From: Nocardioides albus
Lineage (GTDB): Bacteria > Actinomycetota > Actinomycetes > Propionibacteriales > Nocardioidaceae
DNA: 64,000 bases
Direction: 5' to 3'
NCBI RefSeq assembly: GCF_014648255.1
Contig: NZ_BMQT01000001.1
Coordinates: 667,657 to 731,656 of the forward strand
Position 1 is the stretch's first letter; every line of letters starts with the position of its first letter. Under the pieces are notes generated by a model. That model saw only the letters and a list, made by a program, of their open reading frames with translations. It searched no databases and was not told where the DNA came from. The position numbers and the translations under genes are program-made. Shown one piece after another: positions 52,226 through 60,841 of this stretch.

Positions 52226-53404
52226 TCAGCCGTACGCCAGCGGTTCCTCGATCACGTCCATCACCGCTCTGGCGAGCCAGTAGTGGCTGCCGCCGCGGCC
52301 GGACCGGCCGGCCGGTTCGACCCACCCACGCCGCTCGGCGTCCTGGATCAGGTTGCGTGCGCCCTGGTTGGTCAGCCCGGTCGCGTCCTGCACACGCCTC
52401 ACGGTCAGGTAGGGGTTGGCGAACAGGAGCGTGACCAGTCCGGAGAGGTTGGCGCGCGAGGTGGCCGCCTCGCCGAGATAGCTCTCCCGGAGCGCAACCA
52501 GACGCTCGGACCTGGTCGTGGCGTCCTCGGCCGAGCGCCGCACCGCGGTGAGGAAGAACTGCAACCACTCCTGCATCTCGCCGCGCTCCCGGACGCTCTG
52601 CAGCCGCTGGTAGTAGGTCTGGCGGTGGGCCTCGATGTAGCCGGAGAGGTAGAGCAGCGGCGTGGTCATCCGCCCCTCCTCCATCAGCATCAGGTTGATC
52701 AGCAGCCGCCCGATGCGCCCGTTGCCGTCGAGGAACGGGTGGATCGTCTCGAACTGGTAGTGCATCAGCGCGCACCGCACCAGCGTCGGGCTGAGGTCGG
52801 GGACGTTCACGTACGCCTCCCAGTCGGCGATCAGCTCCGGCAGGTCGGGCGGGAGGGGCGGGACGTACGCGGCCGTGGTGGGGTTGTCGGTCGGCGACCC
52901 GACCCAGACCGGGGTCCGCCGGAACTCGCCGGGGTGACGCTCGTGGCCTCGGACGCCGGTGAGCAGGGTCTTGTGGAGCTCCAGGACGAGTCGCTGGCTG
53001 AGCGGCCAGCTCTTGATGAGCTCGAAGCCCTGGCGGGTGGCGGCGAGGTAGGCATTGACCTCGGCGATGTCCTCGTTCCTCACCGACGCGGGGGCCGGCC
53101 GCCCGCCGGCCTCGGCCTGGAGGACCTCCTTGAGCGTGGTCTGGGTGCCCTCGATCCGCGAGGAGGCGACGGCCTCCTGGGTCAGGTACGGGCCGATGAG
53201 CAGCTCGGGATCCTGGATCAGCGCGCTCACCCCCTGCAGGCGCCCCAGGGCGGCGTCGGCATCCGAGAGCGCCTTCACGGTGAGCGGCTGCAACGGCAGG
53301 TCACGCGGGATGTACGCCGGTCGGTAGTACCAGTAGGCCCACTTGTTGCCCGGCTCCCTGGTCGCGCTGCCGAACTGTGGCGCGACGTACCTGTCGGGGT
53401 CCAT
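52226..53404 (-). CDS. Fic-family AMP transferase
   Basis: 392 residues from the ATG at 53404 (MDPDRYVAPQFG). The Fic core motif HPFLDGNGR at 222–230 is complete, so it can transfer AMP from ATP to a protein. The N-terminal inhibitory helix motif SSRIEG (81–86) supplies the Glu that blocks ATP, marking a class II Fic protein. A Fic_N domain precedes it and a winged-helix DNA-binding domain closes it (NPYLTVRRVQDATGLTNQGA). TAAGTT lies eight bases upstream. The target protein is not known. It may also regulate its own promoter. Confidence 0.93.
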   Translation of the reverse strand: MDPDRYVAPQFGSATREPGNKWAYWYYRPAYIPRDLPLQPLTVKALSDADAALGRLQGVSALIQDPELLIGPYLTQEAVASSRIEGTQTTLKEVLQAEAGGRPAPASVRNEDIAEVNAYLAATRQGFELIKSWPLSQRLVLELHKTLLTGVRGHERHPGEFRRTPVWVGSPTDNPTTAAYVPPLPPDLPELIADWEAYVNVPDLSPTLVRCALMHYQFETIHPFLDGNGRIGRLLINLMLMEEGRMTTPLLYLSGYIEAHRQTYYQRLQSVRERGEMQEWLQFFLTAVRRSAEDATTRSERLVALRESYLGEAATSRANLSGLVTLLFANPYLTVRRVQDATGLTNQGARNLIQDAERRGWVEPAGRSGRGGSHYWLARAVMDVIEEPLAYG

Positions 53405-53412
53405 GCCTGGTG

Positions 53413-53418
53413 AACTTA
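53413..53418 (-). promoter_or_regulatory. -10 box of the fic gene
   Basis: On the minus strand TAAGTT stands eight bases before the ATG at 53404. Confidence 0.4.
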
Positions 53419-53436
53419 CCACTCGAAAGGCAGGTG

Positions 53437-53464
53437 AGTTGGAAGTTGTCGAGGACTTCCAACT
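53437..53464. promoter_or_regulatory. 10-bp inverted repeat in the fic upstream region (operator candidate)
   Basis: The arms agttggaagt (53437–53446) and acttccaact (53455–53464) are perfect complements with an 8-base spacer. The repeat covers the -35 area of the fic promoter and lies 50 bases from the divergent gene's start. Confidence 0.55.
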
Positions 53465-53502
53465 GACCCTTGGAAGCAGTCCGCCAACGTCCAACCGTCC
53501 CC

Positions 53503-53508
53503 TACGAT
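53503..53508 (+). promoter_or_regulatory. -10 box of the glycoside-hydrolase-like gene (leaderless type)
   Basis: TACGAT stands six bases before the GTG at 53515. Confidence 0.5.
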
Positions 53509-53514
53509 CCACGC

Positions 53515-56484
53515 GTGACAACGCGCGCTAGAAGGGCACCGGCGATCTGGGTCGCCGCGCTCGTCCTCCTGCTGGCGGCCGGGTTCGTCCTCGCCACCCA
53601 GCTCTCCGGCTTCCTCGGGATCAGCGCCGAGCCGGTCACGGCGGCGCCGGAGACCCCGACGGTCGCGGCCTCGCGGACCGCGACCGCACCCACCGTCGGT
53701 CGAGTGCGGCTGGCCGGCGAGGACCAGGTGAACCCGCGGGTCCGGCGGGCGGCCGAGGCGTTCCAGCAGGCCGTCGACGACTCCGGCACCAAGGCCGACG
53801 GCACGCTCACCGTGCGGACCGGAGCCGACCTCGAAGCAGACCCGGAGGCCTATCGGGCCACGAGCGACGGCGCCGACATCCGGCTCGATGCCGCCGATGC
53901 GGCGGGTGCCGCCGCCGGCCTCTACCAGCTGGCCGACCGGGTACGCGCCGCTCGTCCGCTCCTTGCCCCCGGCGAGGACGGCGCGCTGCAGCAGCCGGAT
54001 CTCTCGCTGCGCCTGGTCGACAAGGGTGCGGCCGGTGTCCCCGGGACCGCGGCCGACTGGCGGGCCGGCGACGAGTACTCCCACAACAGCGGTCAGTTCG
54101 CCGACGCGATCCTCTCGGACGCGCCCTACGTCGACACCGAAGCGCTCGCCGAGGACGCCGAGCAGTTCCGGACGTACGTCGATCATCAGCTCGCCCGCGG
54201 CTACAACGGCATCGTCATGCCCGGCTTCCTCGAGTACGTCACGTTCGACCGCTTCGGCGACGGCGACGAGATCTATCCGGACGAGGGAAGCCCGCACGTC
54301 GCCAGGGCGCACGCGATGCGCGAGCACTTCGGCCCGCTGTGGCAGTACGCCCACGACGCCGGGATGAAGGTCTACCTCAACACCGACATGCTCGCCCTGT
54401 CGACGCCCCTCCAGGACTACCTCGACGAGCACGGTCTCGGTGCCGAGGACCCGGAGCTCTGGGAGATCTACGCCGCCGGGCTCGAGGAACTCCTCACCGA
54501 GATGCCCTACATCGAGGGGCTGATGATCCGCATCGGCGAGGGTGGCCAGATCTATCAGCTCCCCGGCTGGGACTACTGGTCGCAGATCGCGGTGACGACG
54601 CCCACGGCGGTCAAGGCGATGCTCGACGCGTTCACGACCGTCGCCGAGCGTCAGGATCGCGAGATCATCTTCCGGACCTGGAGCGTCGGCGTCGGCGCGG
54701 TCGGCGACCTGCACACCAACCCCGCCTCGTACGAGAAGGTTCTCGGGGACGTGCACAGCGATGCGCTGATCGTCTCGACCAAGCACGTCGCCGGCGACTT
54801 CTACTCCTTCCTCCCGCTGAACCCGACCCTCGAGGTCGGCGGTCACCGGCGCATCGTCGAGATGCAGAGCCGGCGCGAGTTCGAGGGGTTCGGGGCGCTC
54901 CCGAACGACCTCGCCCCCGCCTACTCGGCCGCTCTGACCCGGCTGCTCGACGCCAACCCGAACATCGAGGGAGTGTGGGCCTGGAGCCAGGAGGGCGGTC
55001 CGATCCACGCTGGTCCACGCACGCTCTATCTGCGCGAGGGCTTCTGGCAGCTGTGGGACCTCAACTCGTACGCAGCCTCGCGGCTCGCCTGGGACACCTC
55101 GGCCGATCCGGGCGAGATCACCGCCGACTGGGCGCGCGCGACGTTCAGCTCGGACCCGGACACGGTGCGGGCGATCAGCGAGGCGATGGCACTCTCCCGC
55201 GAAGCCGTGCTCGACGGCCTCTACATCGAGCCGTTCGCCGAGAACCAGGTGCGCGCGCTCGGGCTCGAGATCCCGCCCCAGACGTGGCTGTTCGAGTGGG
55301 ACATCGTCACCGGGGACACGGCCGTCCTCAGCAGCATCCATGCGATCAGCAAGGATCGGCTGGACGAGGCGGTGGAGGGCGGCCGGGACGCGATCGAGAC
55401 GGCCGAGTCGATGCGGCGGATCGTCGCCGGGACCGATCCGGCGACCTGGCGCGATCCGGCGCTGCGCGCTGAGCTCCTCGCCTCGATCGACTACGAGATC
55501 AACCTGTTCCAGGTCCTCGGTGACTATCGCGCGATGACGATGTATCACGCCGAATGGCTCGACACGGGCTCGTCGCAGGCGCGCGAGCGGTGGCAGGCGG
55601 CGCGGGCGGCGTTCGAGAGATCGCGGGCCTCGCACGTGTCGACCTACGGTGCCGACCAGGCCCGGCCCGCCTTCCAGTTCACCGCCGCCGACATCGGTGC
55701 GCTGCGGGCCGACCGTGACCCGGCGATGGCCTGGCTCGCGCGCGGGCTGCTGCTGCTCTCCGTGGTCGGGCTGCTGCTGGTCAGGCCGCTGCGGACCGCT
55801 GTGACACGGCCCTGGCGGCTGGGCCGCGTCCTGCGGGAGAGACCGGTGCGAGGCTGGGAGCGGGTCGTCGTGCTGGTCCTGCCGCTCGTGGTGCTGGTGC
55901 TCGGCCGGTTGACGCTGACGTGGTTCGCGGCGCCGGCGCATCTGGTGGTGACCGTGGGCGCCTGGGTCCTGTTCGCACTGACGCTGCGGCTCCTGATCGG
56001 CCGCCGCGACGCCTTCGCGCTGTGGACGGTCCTCGGTGCGGTCGTGCTGGTCCGGTCGGTGATCCTGATGGCCGCTCTCGTCAACCGCGGGCCCGGCCGC
56101 TACTGGTACCTCTTCTGGGCCGAGCCCGGGCCGCGTACGTTCTACATCACCGTCGCGTTCGCCGGGTTCGGCCTGCTGTTCCTCGCCACCGCGCTGGCCC
56201 TGCGGAGCGCCTACGGCTTGACCCGGCGCGGGGCGGTCGGGCGCGTCCTGATCGCGGCCGGGGTCCCGCTCGTCGTCGGAGGCACGGGTGTCGCGCTGAT
56301 GGGCACCGAGCGCGCCCTGACCGTCTGGAACGACCAGATGGCGCTCATCCCCTGGGGTCTCTCGCGCATCCTCGGCATCACCGTGCACCTCGGCATCCCG
56401 ACGAGCCTGCCGTGGTTCGCGGTCGCCTGCGGGGCCGCCGCCGCGCTGGCCGGGTTGGCCCTCTCCCTGCGTCCGCGGAGCTAG
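53515..56484 (+). CDS. Membrane-anchored glycoside hydrolase-like protein
   Basis: 989 residues from the GTG at 53515, preceded by TACGAT six bases upstream. An N-terminal helix (IWVAALVLLLAAGFVLATQL) is followed by an alpha/beta domain of the kind found before the barrel in GH20, GH67 and GH84 enzymes (about residues 70–140, AAGAAAGLYQLADRVRAA). A (beta/alpha)8-like region follows, with GMKVYLNTDMLAL, LMIRIGEGGQIY and EGVWAWSQEGGP, whose acidic residues could be catalytic. From about residue 735 to the end there are six or seven membrane helices. The barrel most resembles alpha-glucuronidase-type proteins. The activity is inferred from fold only. Confidence 0.7.
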   Translation: MTTRARRAPAIWVAALVLLLAAGFVLATQLSGFLGISAEPVTAAPETPTVAASRTATAPTVGRVRLAGEDQVNPRVRRAAEAFQQAVDDSGTKADGTLTVRTGADLEADPEAYRATSDGADIRLDAADAAGAAAGLYQLADRVRAARPLLAPGEDGALQQPDLSLRLVDKGAAGVPGTAADWRAGDEYSHNSGQFADAILSDAPYVDTEALAEDAEQFRTYVDHQLARGYNGIVMPGFLEYVTFDRFGDGDEIYPDEGSPHVARAHAMREHFGPLWQYAHDAGMKVYLNTDMLALSTPLQDYLDEHGLGAEDPELWEIYAAGLEELLTEMPYIEGLMIRIGEGGQIYQLPGWDYWSQIAVTTPTAVKAMLDAFTTVAERQDREIIFRTWSVGVGAVGDLHTNPASYEKVLGDVHSDALIVSTKHVAGDFYSFLPLNPTLEVGGHRRIVEMQSRREFEGFGALPNDLAPAYSAALTRLLDANPNIEGVWAWSQEGGPIHAGPRTLYLREGFWQLWDLNSYAASRLAWDTSADPGEITADWARATFSSDPDTVRAISEAMALSREAVLDGLYIEPFAENQVRALGLEIPPQTWLFEWDIVTGDTAVLSSIHAISKDRLDEAVEGGRDAIETAESMRRIVAGTDPATWRDPALRAELLASIDYEINLFQVLGDYRAMTMYHAEWLDTGSSQARERWQAARAAFERSRASHVSTYGADQARPAFQFTAADIGALRADRDPAMAWLARGLLLLSVVGLLLVRPLRTAVTRPWRLGRVLRERPVRGWERVVVLVLPLVVLVLGRLTLTWFAAPAHLVVTVGAWVLFALTLRLLIGRRDAFALWTVLGAVVLVRSVILMAALVNRGPGRYWYLFWAEPGPRTFYITVAFAGFGLLFLATALALRSAYGLTRRGAVGRVLIAAGVPLVVGGTGVALMGTERALTVWNDQMALIPWGLSRILGITVHLGIPTSLPWFAVACGAAAALAGLALSLRPRS

Positions 56485-56487
56485 TCT
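56482..56487 (+). promoter_or_regulatory. -10 box of the phosphodiesterase gene (leaderless type)
   Basis: TAGTCT lies six bases before the GTG at 56494. Its first three bases are the stop codon of the preceding gene. Confidence 0.4.
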
Positions 56488-56493
56488 GACGAG

Positions 56494-57444
56494 GTGCAGT
56501 TCGGTCAGTATCCAGCCCCGCGCCACACCATCGCCCACCTCTCCGACCCCCACCTCTACGCCGGCGACCGGCGGATCTTCGGCACGGTGGATCCGGCCCC
56601 TGGGTTCGAGCGGGCGTTGGAGCGGCTGCGGGCGATGACCGTCCCGCCGCAGGCCATCGTCTTCACCGGCGACCTCGCCGACCTCGGTGAGCGCGACGCC
56701 TACCTACGCCTCCGGGAGCAGGTCGAACCGGTCGCCGCGGACCTCGGAGCCGAGATCGTCTGGGTGATGGGCAACCACGACGAGCGCGAGGTCTACTCCG
56801 AGGTGCTCTTCGGCGAGGCCTCGGACGAGCCGCAGGACCGGGTCTACGACATCGCCGGCCTACGGATCGTCGCCCTGGACACGACGGTGCCCGGGTGGCA
56901 CCACGGTGAGATCACCGACGCCCAGCTGAACTGGCTGCGCGACGTGCTCGCCGAGCCGGCGCCGCACGGCACCCTGCTCGCGATGCATCACCCGCCGGTC
57001 CCGCTCCCCCTCAACGAGGCCAGCGTGATCATCGAGCTCGACGGCCAGGACCGGCTTGCTCCGGTGCTGGCCGGGACCGACGTACGTGCTGTTCTCGCAG
57101 GTCACCTGCACTACTCAACCAGCACGACCTTCGCCGGCATCCCGGTCTCGGTCGCCTCCGCGAGCTGCTACACCGCGGCGCCGGCGACCCTCGACCGCTA
57201 CTCCGCCTCCGTCGACGGCCACCAGGCGATCTCGCTGGTCCACCTCTACGACGAGGATGCGGGCGGCGTCCCGGGAGCCCCGGTCGTCCACACCACCGTG
57301 CCGATCGGCGAGGCCCCTGAGGTCGCCGGCTTCCCCTCCTCGGTCCTCGAGAAGCTCGCGCCCATGACACCGGCCGAGCGCCGCGACCTCTTCTCCCGCA
57401 AGGGCAAGGCCGCCCGCGCCCTGCGGCGTCAGCTTCGAGGCTGA
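56494..57444 (+). CDS. CpdA-like metallophosphodiesterase
   Basis: 316 residues, cytoplasmic. All calcineurin-type metal motifs are present: Asp 18 and His 20 (SDPHL), Asp 60 (GDLAD), Asn 94 and His 95 (GNHDE), His 165 (MHHPP), and His 204 and His 206 (GHLHY). It resembles 3',5'-cyclic-AMP phosphodiesterase CpdA and Rv0805. cAMP is the likely substrate, but wider phosphodiesterase activity is common. The C-terminal extension (about 260–316) is basic. It starts ten bases after the hydrolase-like gene. Confidence 0.92.
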   Translation: MQFGQYPAPRHTIAHLSDPHLYAGDRRIFGTVDPAPGFERALERLRAMTVPPQAIVFTGDLADLGERDAYLRLREQVEPVAADLGAEIVWVMGNHDEREVYSEVLFGEASDEPQDRVYDIAGLRIVALDTTVPGWHHGEITDAQLNWLRDVLAEPAPHGTLLAMHHPPVPLPLNEASVIIELDGQDRLAPVLAGTDVRAVLAGHLHYSTSTTFAGIPVSVASASCYTAAPATLDRYSASVDGHQAISLVHLYDEDAGGVPGAPVVHTTVPIGEAPEVAGFPSSVLEKLAPMTPAERRDLFSRKGKAARALRRQLRG

Positions 57445-57535
57445 CTCCGGTCGTTCCGATCTCCGACTCGAGGCTGATGTGGGCGCACACCCGCTCAGGC
57501 CAGGCTGGTGGCCACAGCCAATGACAGGAGCAGCC

Positions 57536-58789
57536 ATGTCTCGGACCATCGTCCGCACCGGTGCCGCAGCGATCGCCGCGGTGCTTCTCCCTCTGACCGC
57601 CGTCCCCGCCGCGTACGCCGATCCGGCACCAGACCCGACGGCGAACTGGCAGGACCCCACCGCTCTGACCCGGGAGGCGACCGCGATCGCCGAGCGGGCG
57701 GCCGCCAAGCGGCAGGGATCGAGGGCGAAGTCGGCCGTTCCCGCCACCGCCGAGCTGGACGCCGCCGTCGATGCCCTCGTCGCCGACGGGGCCACGGGCG
57801 TCACCGCCCGCGTCGAGACGCCCGAGCTGGAGTGGTCGGGGGCCGGCGGCGTACGCGAGGCCGGCAAGGCGAAGGCGGCCAAGGACGGCGACCGCTTCCA
57901 CATCGCCAGCAACACCAAGACGCTGATCGCGACCCTGGTCATGCAGGAGGTCGAACGCGGCACCTGGGCCCTGGACACCCCGGCCGACGACGTCCTGCCC
58001 GGGACCTTCCCGGCCGGCGTGACGATCGAGCACCTGCTCAGCCACCGCTCCGGCGCCCCCCGCGGCCCTGAGGAGCTGCTGCTGACCCGCATCGACGACC
58101 CCAGCTCGTGGGAGCAGTTCATCGATGCCGTCGGGCAGCACTACTCCGAGGCCGAGCACCTGGCCGCGATGCGCTCCGCCGGCTGGCTCTTCGAGCCCGG
58201 CACAGGTTTCTCCTACTCCAACTACGGGTACGTCGCGCTCGGCGTCATGCTCGAGAAGGAGACCGGTCAGGAGCTCGACGACCTGCTCCGCCGGCGCATC
58301 TTCAAGCCGGCCGGGGCGCACCGCTCCGACTACCCCGAGACCTCGCACAACCGCGGACCGTTCCTCGAGGGTGCGGTCATGACCGACCCGACCGGATGGC
58401 AGGCCCTGACCGACCTGGACCCGAGCGTCTTCCACGCCTCCGGCGCCGGGACCGGCACCACCCGCGATCTGGCCTCGCTCAACGAGGCGCTGCTGACCGG
58501 TGAGCTGGTCTCGCCGGCCTCGGTCGAGGCCATGCTGCCGCCGCTCGCGGGCAGCGCCGACCCGGCGTACGGCCTGGGCATCTATCGTGTCGACGACCCC
58601 TGCGTCGCCGGGGAATACCTCTACGGCCACGACGGCGCCCACTTCGGCACCCAGTCGATCAACTGGAGCTCGCGCGACGGAAGCCGCCAGATCACCCTCG
58701 CCTGGACCGGCCGCGACTACACCGGTGCCACCGAGCCGCCGTACGACCTCGGCCTCCTGCTGGAGCCGATGCTGCTGGCGACCTGCTGA
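57536..58789 (+). CDS. Secreted serine hydrolase, beta-lactamase/transpeptidase fold
   Basis: 417 residues from the ATG at 57536, chosen for the AGGAG box six bases upstream. A signal peptide (VRTGAAAIAAVLLPLTAVPA, cleavage near AYA) exports it. It has the class C beta-lactamase/D,D-peptidase motifs: SxxK with Ser 125 and Lys 128 (IASNTKTL), YxN in YSNYGYVALG, and HxG in HFGTQS. It resembles D-alanyl-D-alanine carboxypeptidases and esterases of the family. Real beta-lactam hydrolysis cannot be assumed. Confidence 0.9.
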   Translation: MSRTIVRTGAAAIAAVLLPLTAVPAAYADPAPDPTANWQDPTALTREATAIAERAAAKRQGSRAKSAVPATAELDAAVDALVADGATGVTARVETPELEWSGAGGVREAGKAKAAKDGDRFHIASNTKTLIATLVMQEVERGTWALDTPADDVLPGTFPAGVTIEHLLSHRSGAPRGPEELLLTRIDDPSSWEQFIDAVGQHYSEAEHLAAMRSAGWLFEPGTGFSYSNYGYVALGVMLEKETGQELDDLLRRRIFKPAGAHRSDYPETSHNRGPFLEGAVMTDPTGWQALTDLDPSVFHASGAGTGTTRDLASLNEALLTGELVSPASVEAMLPPLAGSADPAYGLGIYRVDDPCVAGEYLYGHDGAHFGTQSINWSSRDGSRQITLAWTGRDYTGATEPPYDLGLLLEPMLLATC

Positions 58790-58813
58790 GGCGCCGGGTG
58801 CCGTCGCCGGGCG

Positions 58814-59449
58814 TCAGGGGCGCAGGATGCGCCGCTCGATCGCCGTGGCGACGGCGCCGGCGCGGGTGTCGACGCCGAGCTTGGTGTAGATGTGGGAGAG
58901 GTGGGACTTGACCGTCGCCTCGCTGACCAGGAGCTCGCGGGCCATCTCCTTGTTGCCCAGGCCCTTGGCGAGCAACCGCAGGATCTCGACCTCTCGCGGG
59001 CTCACCTTCGGCGTCGGTGAGGCGGCCCGCTGGAGCAGCCGGGTGGCGACGGACGGCGCCAGCACCGTCTCGCCGCGTGCGGTGCCGCGGATCGCCCGGA
59101 ACAGCTCCTCTGGCGGAGCGTCCTTCAGCAGATAGCCCGACGCACCGGCGTCGACGGCCTCGAGGACGTCGGCCTCGGTGTCGTACGTCGTCAGCACGAG
59201 CACCTGCGGCGGTTCCGGCAGCTCGCGGAGCAGCCGGGTGGTCTCGGCACCGCCCGGCCCCTCGCCGAGGCTGAGGTCCATCAGCACGACGTCCGGCTTC
59301 GTCTCGCCGACCACGACGACGGCCTGGGTCGAGTCGGCCGCCTCGCCGACGACGTCCAGGTCGTCCTGGGCGTCCACCAGGGCGCGTACGCCGGCCCGGA
59401 CGACCGGATGGTCGTCGACCAGCACCACTCGGATGCGTTGTTCAGCCAC
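58814..59449 (-). CDS. NarL/LuxR-family response regulator
   Basis: 211 residues from the GTG at 59449, with GAGGAACG upstream. The receiver domain has the acidic pair Asp 12/13 (VDDHP), phospho-acceptor Asp 58 (VVLMDLSLG), Thr 87/88 and Lys 109 (YLLKDA). The C-terminal LuxR helix-turn-helix reads VSPREVEILRLLAKGLGNKE then MARELLVSEATVKSHLSHIY. It overlaps its histidine kinase by eight bases. The GGCTRTCCRG boxes upstream of the kinase are candidates for its binding sites. Confidence 0.95.
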   Translation of the reverse strand: MAEQRIRVVLVDDHPVVRAGVRALVDAQDDLDVVGEAADSTQAVVVVGETKPDVVLMDLSLGEGPGGAETTRLLRELPEPPQVLVLTTYDTEADVLEAVDAGASGYLLKDAPPEELFRAIRGTARGETVLAPSVATRLLQRAASPTPKVSPREVEILRLLAKGLGNKEMARELLVSEATVKSHLSHIYTKLGVDTRAGAVATAIERRILRP

Positions 59450-60677
59450 GACGTTCCTCTCCCTGAGATGGTGTCTGTCCAGCCGCGAAAGAGGCCGCGA
59501 CCACCGTGCCCTCGCCCGGGGCGCTCTCGACGACCAAGTCTCCACCCAGCAGGCGGGCGCGAGCCCGCATTCCGGCCAGGCCGTGTCCGCGCAGGCTGTC
59601 CGACTCGTCCTTGAGCTGGGCTGGATCGAACCCGGCGCCGTCGTCGCGTACGTCCAGGGCGACCCCGCCCTCGTGGAAGGTGAGGGAGACGACAGCGGTG
59701 GTTGCGCCGGCGTGCTCGGCGACGTTGGCGAAGGCGCCCCGCAACGTGCGTACGACGGCTGTCGCCACCCGCCCGCCGACCTCGTGCGGGTCGCCGTGGA
59801 CGTGGACCGGGACGGTGAGCCCGGTGGTGGCGGCGACGTCGTCGGCCACCTGGCGTACGGCGGTGACCAGGGCCGATCCGCCGGTCAGCTCGGTGGGGGC
59901 GAGGTCGCGTACGACCCGCCGCGCCTCATCGAGCGAGGAGCGGGCCATCGTCGCCGCCTGATCGACATGGTCACGGGCGTCGGCCGGGCGCGACTCCCAC
60001 TCCTGGTCGGCCGCCAGGAGCAGCAGGTTGATGCTGGTCAGCCCCTGGGCGACGCTGTCGTGGATCTCCCGGCTCAGCCGCGCCCGCTCGGCCACGACGC
60101 CAGCTCGACGCTCGGCGTCGGCGACCTCGTCCTGGGCCGCCTCGAGCTCTGCGAGGAGCGCACGCCTGGTGACCGCGTCACGCTCGAGCGCTCGGTAGGC
60201 GGTCACCGCGAGCACCGCGACGCAGACCGGGCCGAGCAGGACGGTCGGGTCGGCGAGACCGGTCATCCGGCTCCAGGCGACAGCGACGACCGCGACGAGG
60301 AACACCGTGACCGCCACCGCCCAGCGGAACGGCAGGACCCGCAGCGCCAGGAAGACCAGCGGCACCGCGGCCCACGAGAACGACGGCGCGATCAGCGCCA
60401 GCACGGTCCAGCAGGCGATCACGGCGGCCAGCCAGACGACCGCGGCCGTGCCCGTGAGTCGGCGGCCCGCGGCGTACGCGACCAGCAGGAGGACCGCACC
60501 GGGAAGGACCACCTCGGCCTGGTCACCGAGGCCGTGGCCCTGCAGATAGCGGGCGACCGAGGCGACGACGAGCACGACCAGCGAGATGTGCAGCCAGCGG
60601 TCGAGCATCGCCTGGCCGGCCAGGATCCCGCCGGCGGCAGGCCTCGGGGCTGGGGTGGGCGCGGCATCGGTCGACAT
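59442..60677 (-). CDS. NarL-type sensor histidine kinase
   Basis: 411 residues. About six membrane helices in the first 165 residues and no large external sensor domain, so it probably senses the membrane. A HisKA_3 dimerisation helix carries the phospho-accepting His 206 in LSREIHDSVAQGLTSINLLL. The HATPase_c domain includes NVAEHAGATTAV (in place of the usual NaxKHA), VRDDGAGFDP, and GHGLAGMRARARLLGG. The ATG at 60677 has GGGAAG close upstream. It is divergent from the propeller/ankyrin operon. Confidence 0.93.
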   Translation of the reverse strand: MSTDAAPTPAPRPAAGGILAGQAMLDRWLHISLVVLVVASVARYLQGHGLGDQAEVVLPGAVLLLVAYAAGRRLTGTAAVVWLAAVIACWTVLALIAPSFSWAAVPLVFLALRVLPFRWAVAVTVFLVAVVAVAWSRMTGLADPTVLLGPVCVAVLAVTAYRALERDAVTRRALLAELEAAQDEVADAERRAGVVAERARLSREIHDSVAQGLTSINLLLLAADQEWESRPADARDHVDQAATMARSSLDEARRVVRDLAPTELTGGSALVTAVRQVADDVAATTGLTVPVHVHGDPHEVGGRVATAVVRTLRGAFANVAEHAGATTAVVSLTFHEGGVALDVRDDGAGFDPAQLKDESDSLRGHGLAGMRARARLLGGDLVVESAPGEGTVVAASFAAGQTPSQGEERRG

Positions 60678-60703
60678 GGTCTTCCCAGGCTAGGTCTTGA
60701 GCT

Positions 60704-60784
60704 GGCTGTCCGGCATCATCCGATCGGCTATCCGGGGTGTCGCCGGACGGCTATCCAGACGTCGCCGGTCACCCGATGTCCGGA
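60704..60784. promoter_or_regulatory. Array of GGCTRTCCRG boxes in the divergent promoter
   Basis: GGCTGTCCGG at 60704, GGCTATCCGG at 60726 and GGCTATCCAG at 60749 are spaced 22 and 23 bases. A weaker GATGTCCGGA lies at 60775. The second and third boxes are part of a longer direct repeat (60725–60746 and 60748–60768) ending GTCGCCGG. It lies between the histidine kinase and the propeller gene and is a likely binding array for the response regulator. Confidence 0.6.
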
Positions 60785-60841
60785 CCCCTCGTCGACAGCG
60801 ATGGTTGATGCATCAGCTCGAACCACCTGAGGAGAACCATC

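Noticed and set aside
53416..56553. 1045-codon minus-strand open frame
   Set aside because: It is antisense to the glycoside-hydrolase-like gene, which has a signal anchor, barrel motifs and real membrane helices. The antisense protein has none.
57536..58789. Antibiotic-resistance beta-lactamase
   Set aside because: The motifs show only the shared class C/D,D-peptidase fold. Such proteins are mostly peptidases or esterases, so a resistance claim is not supported.
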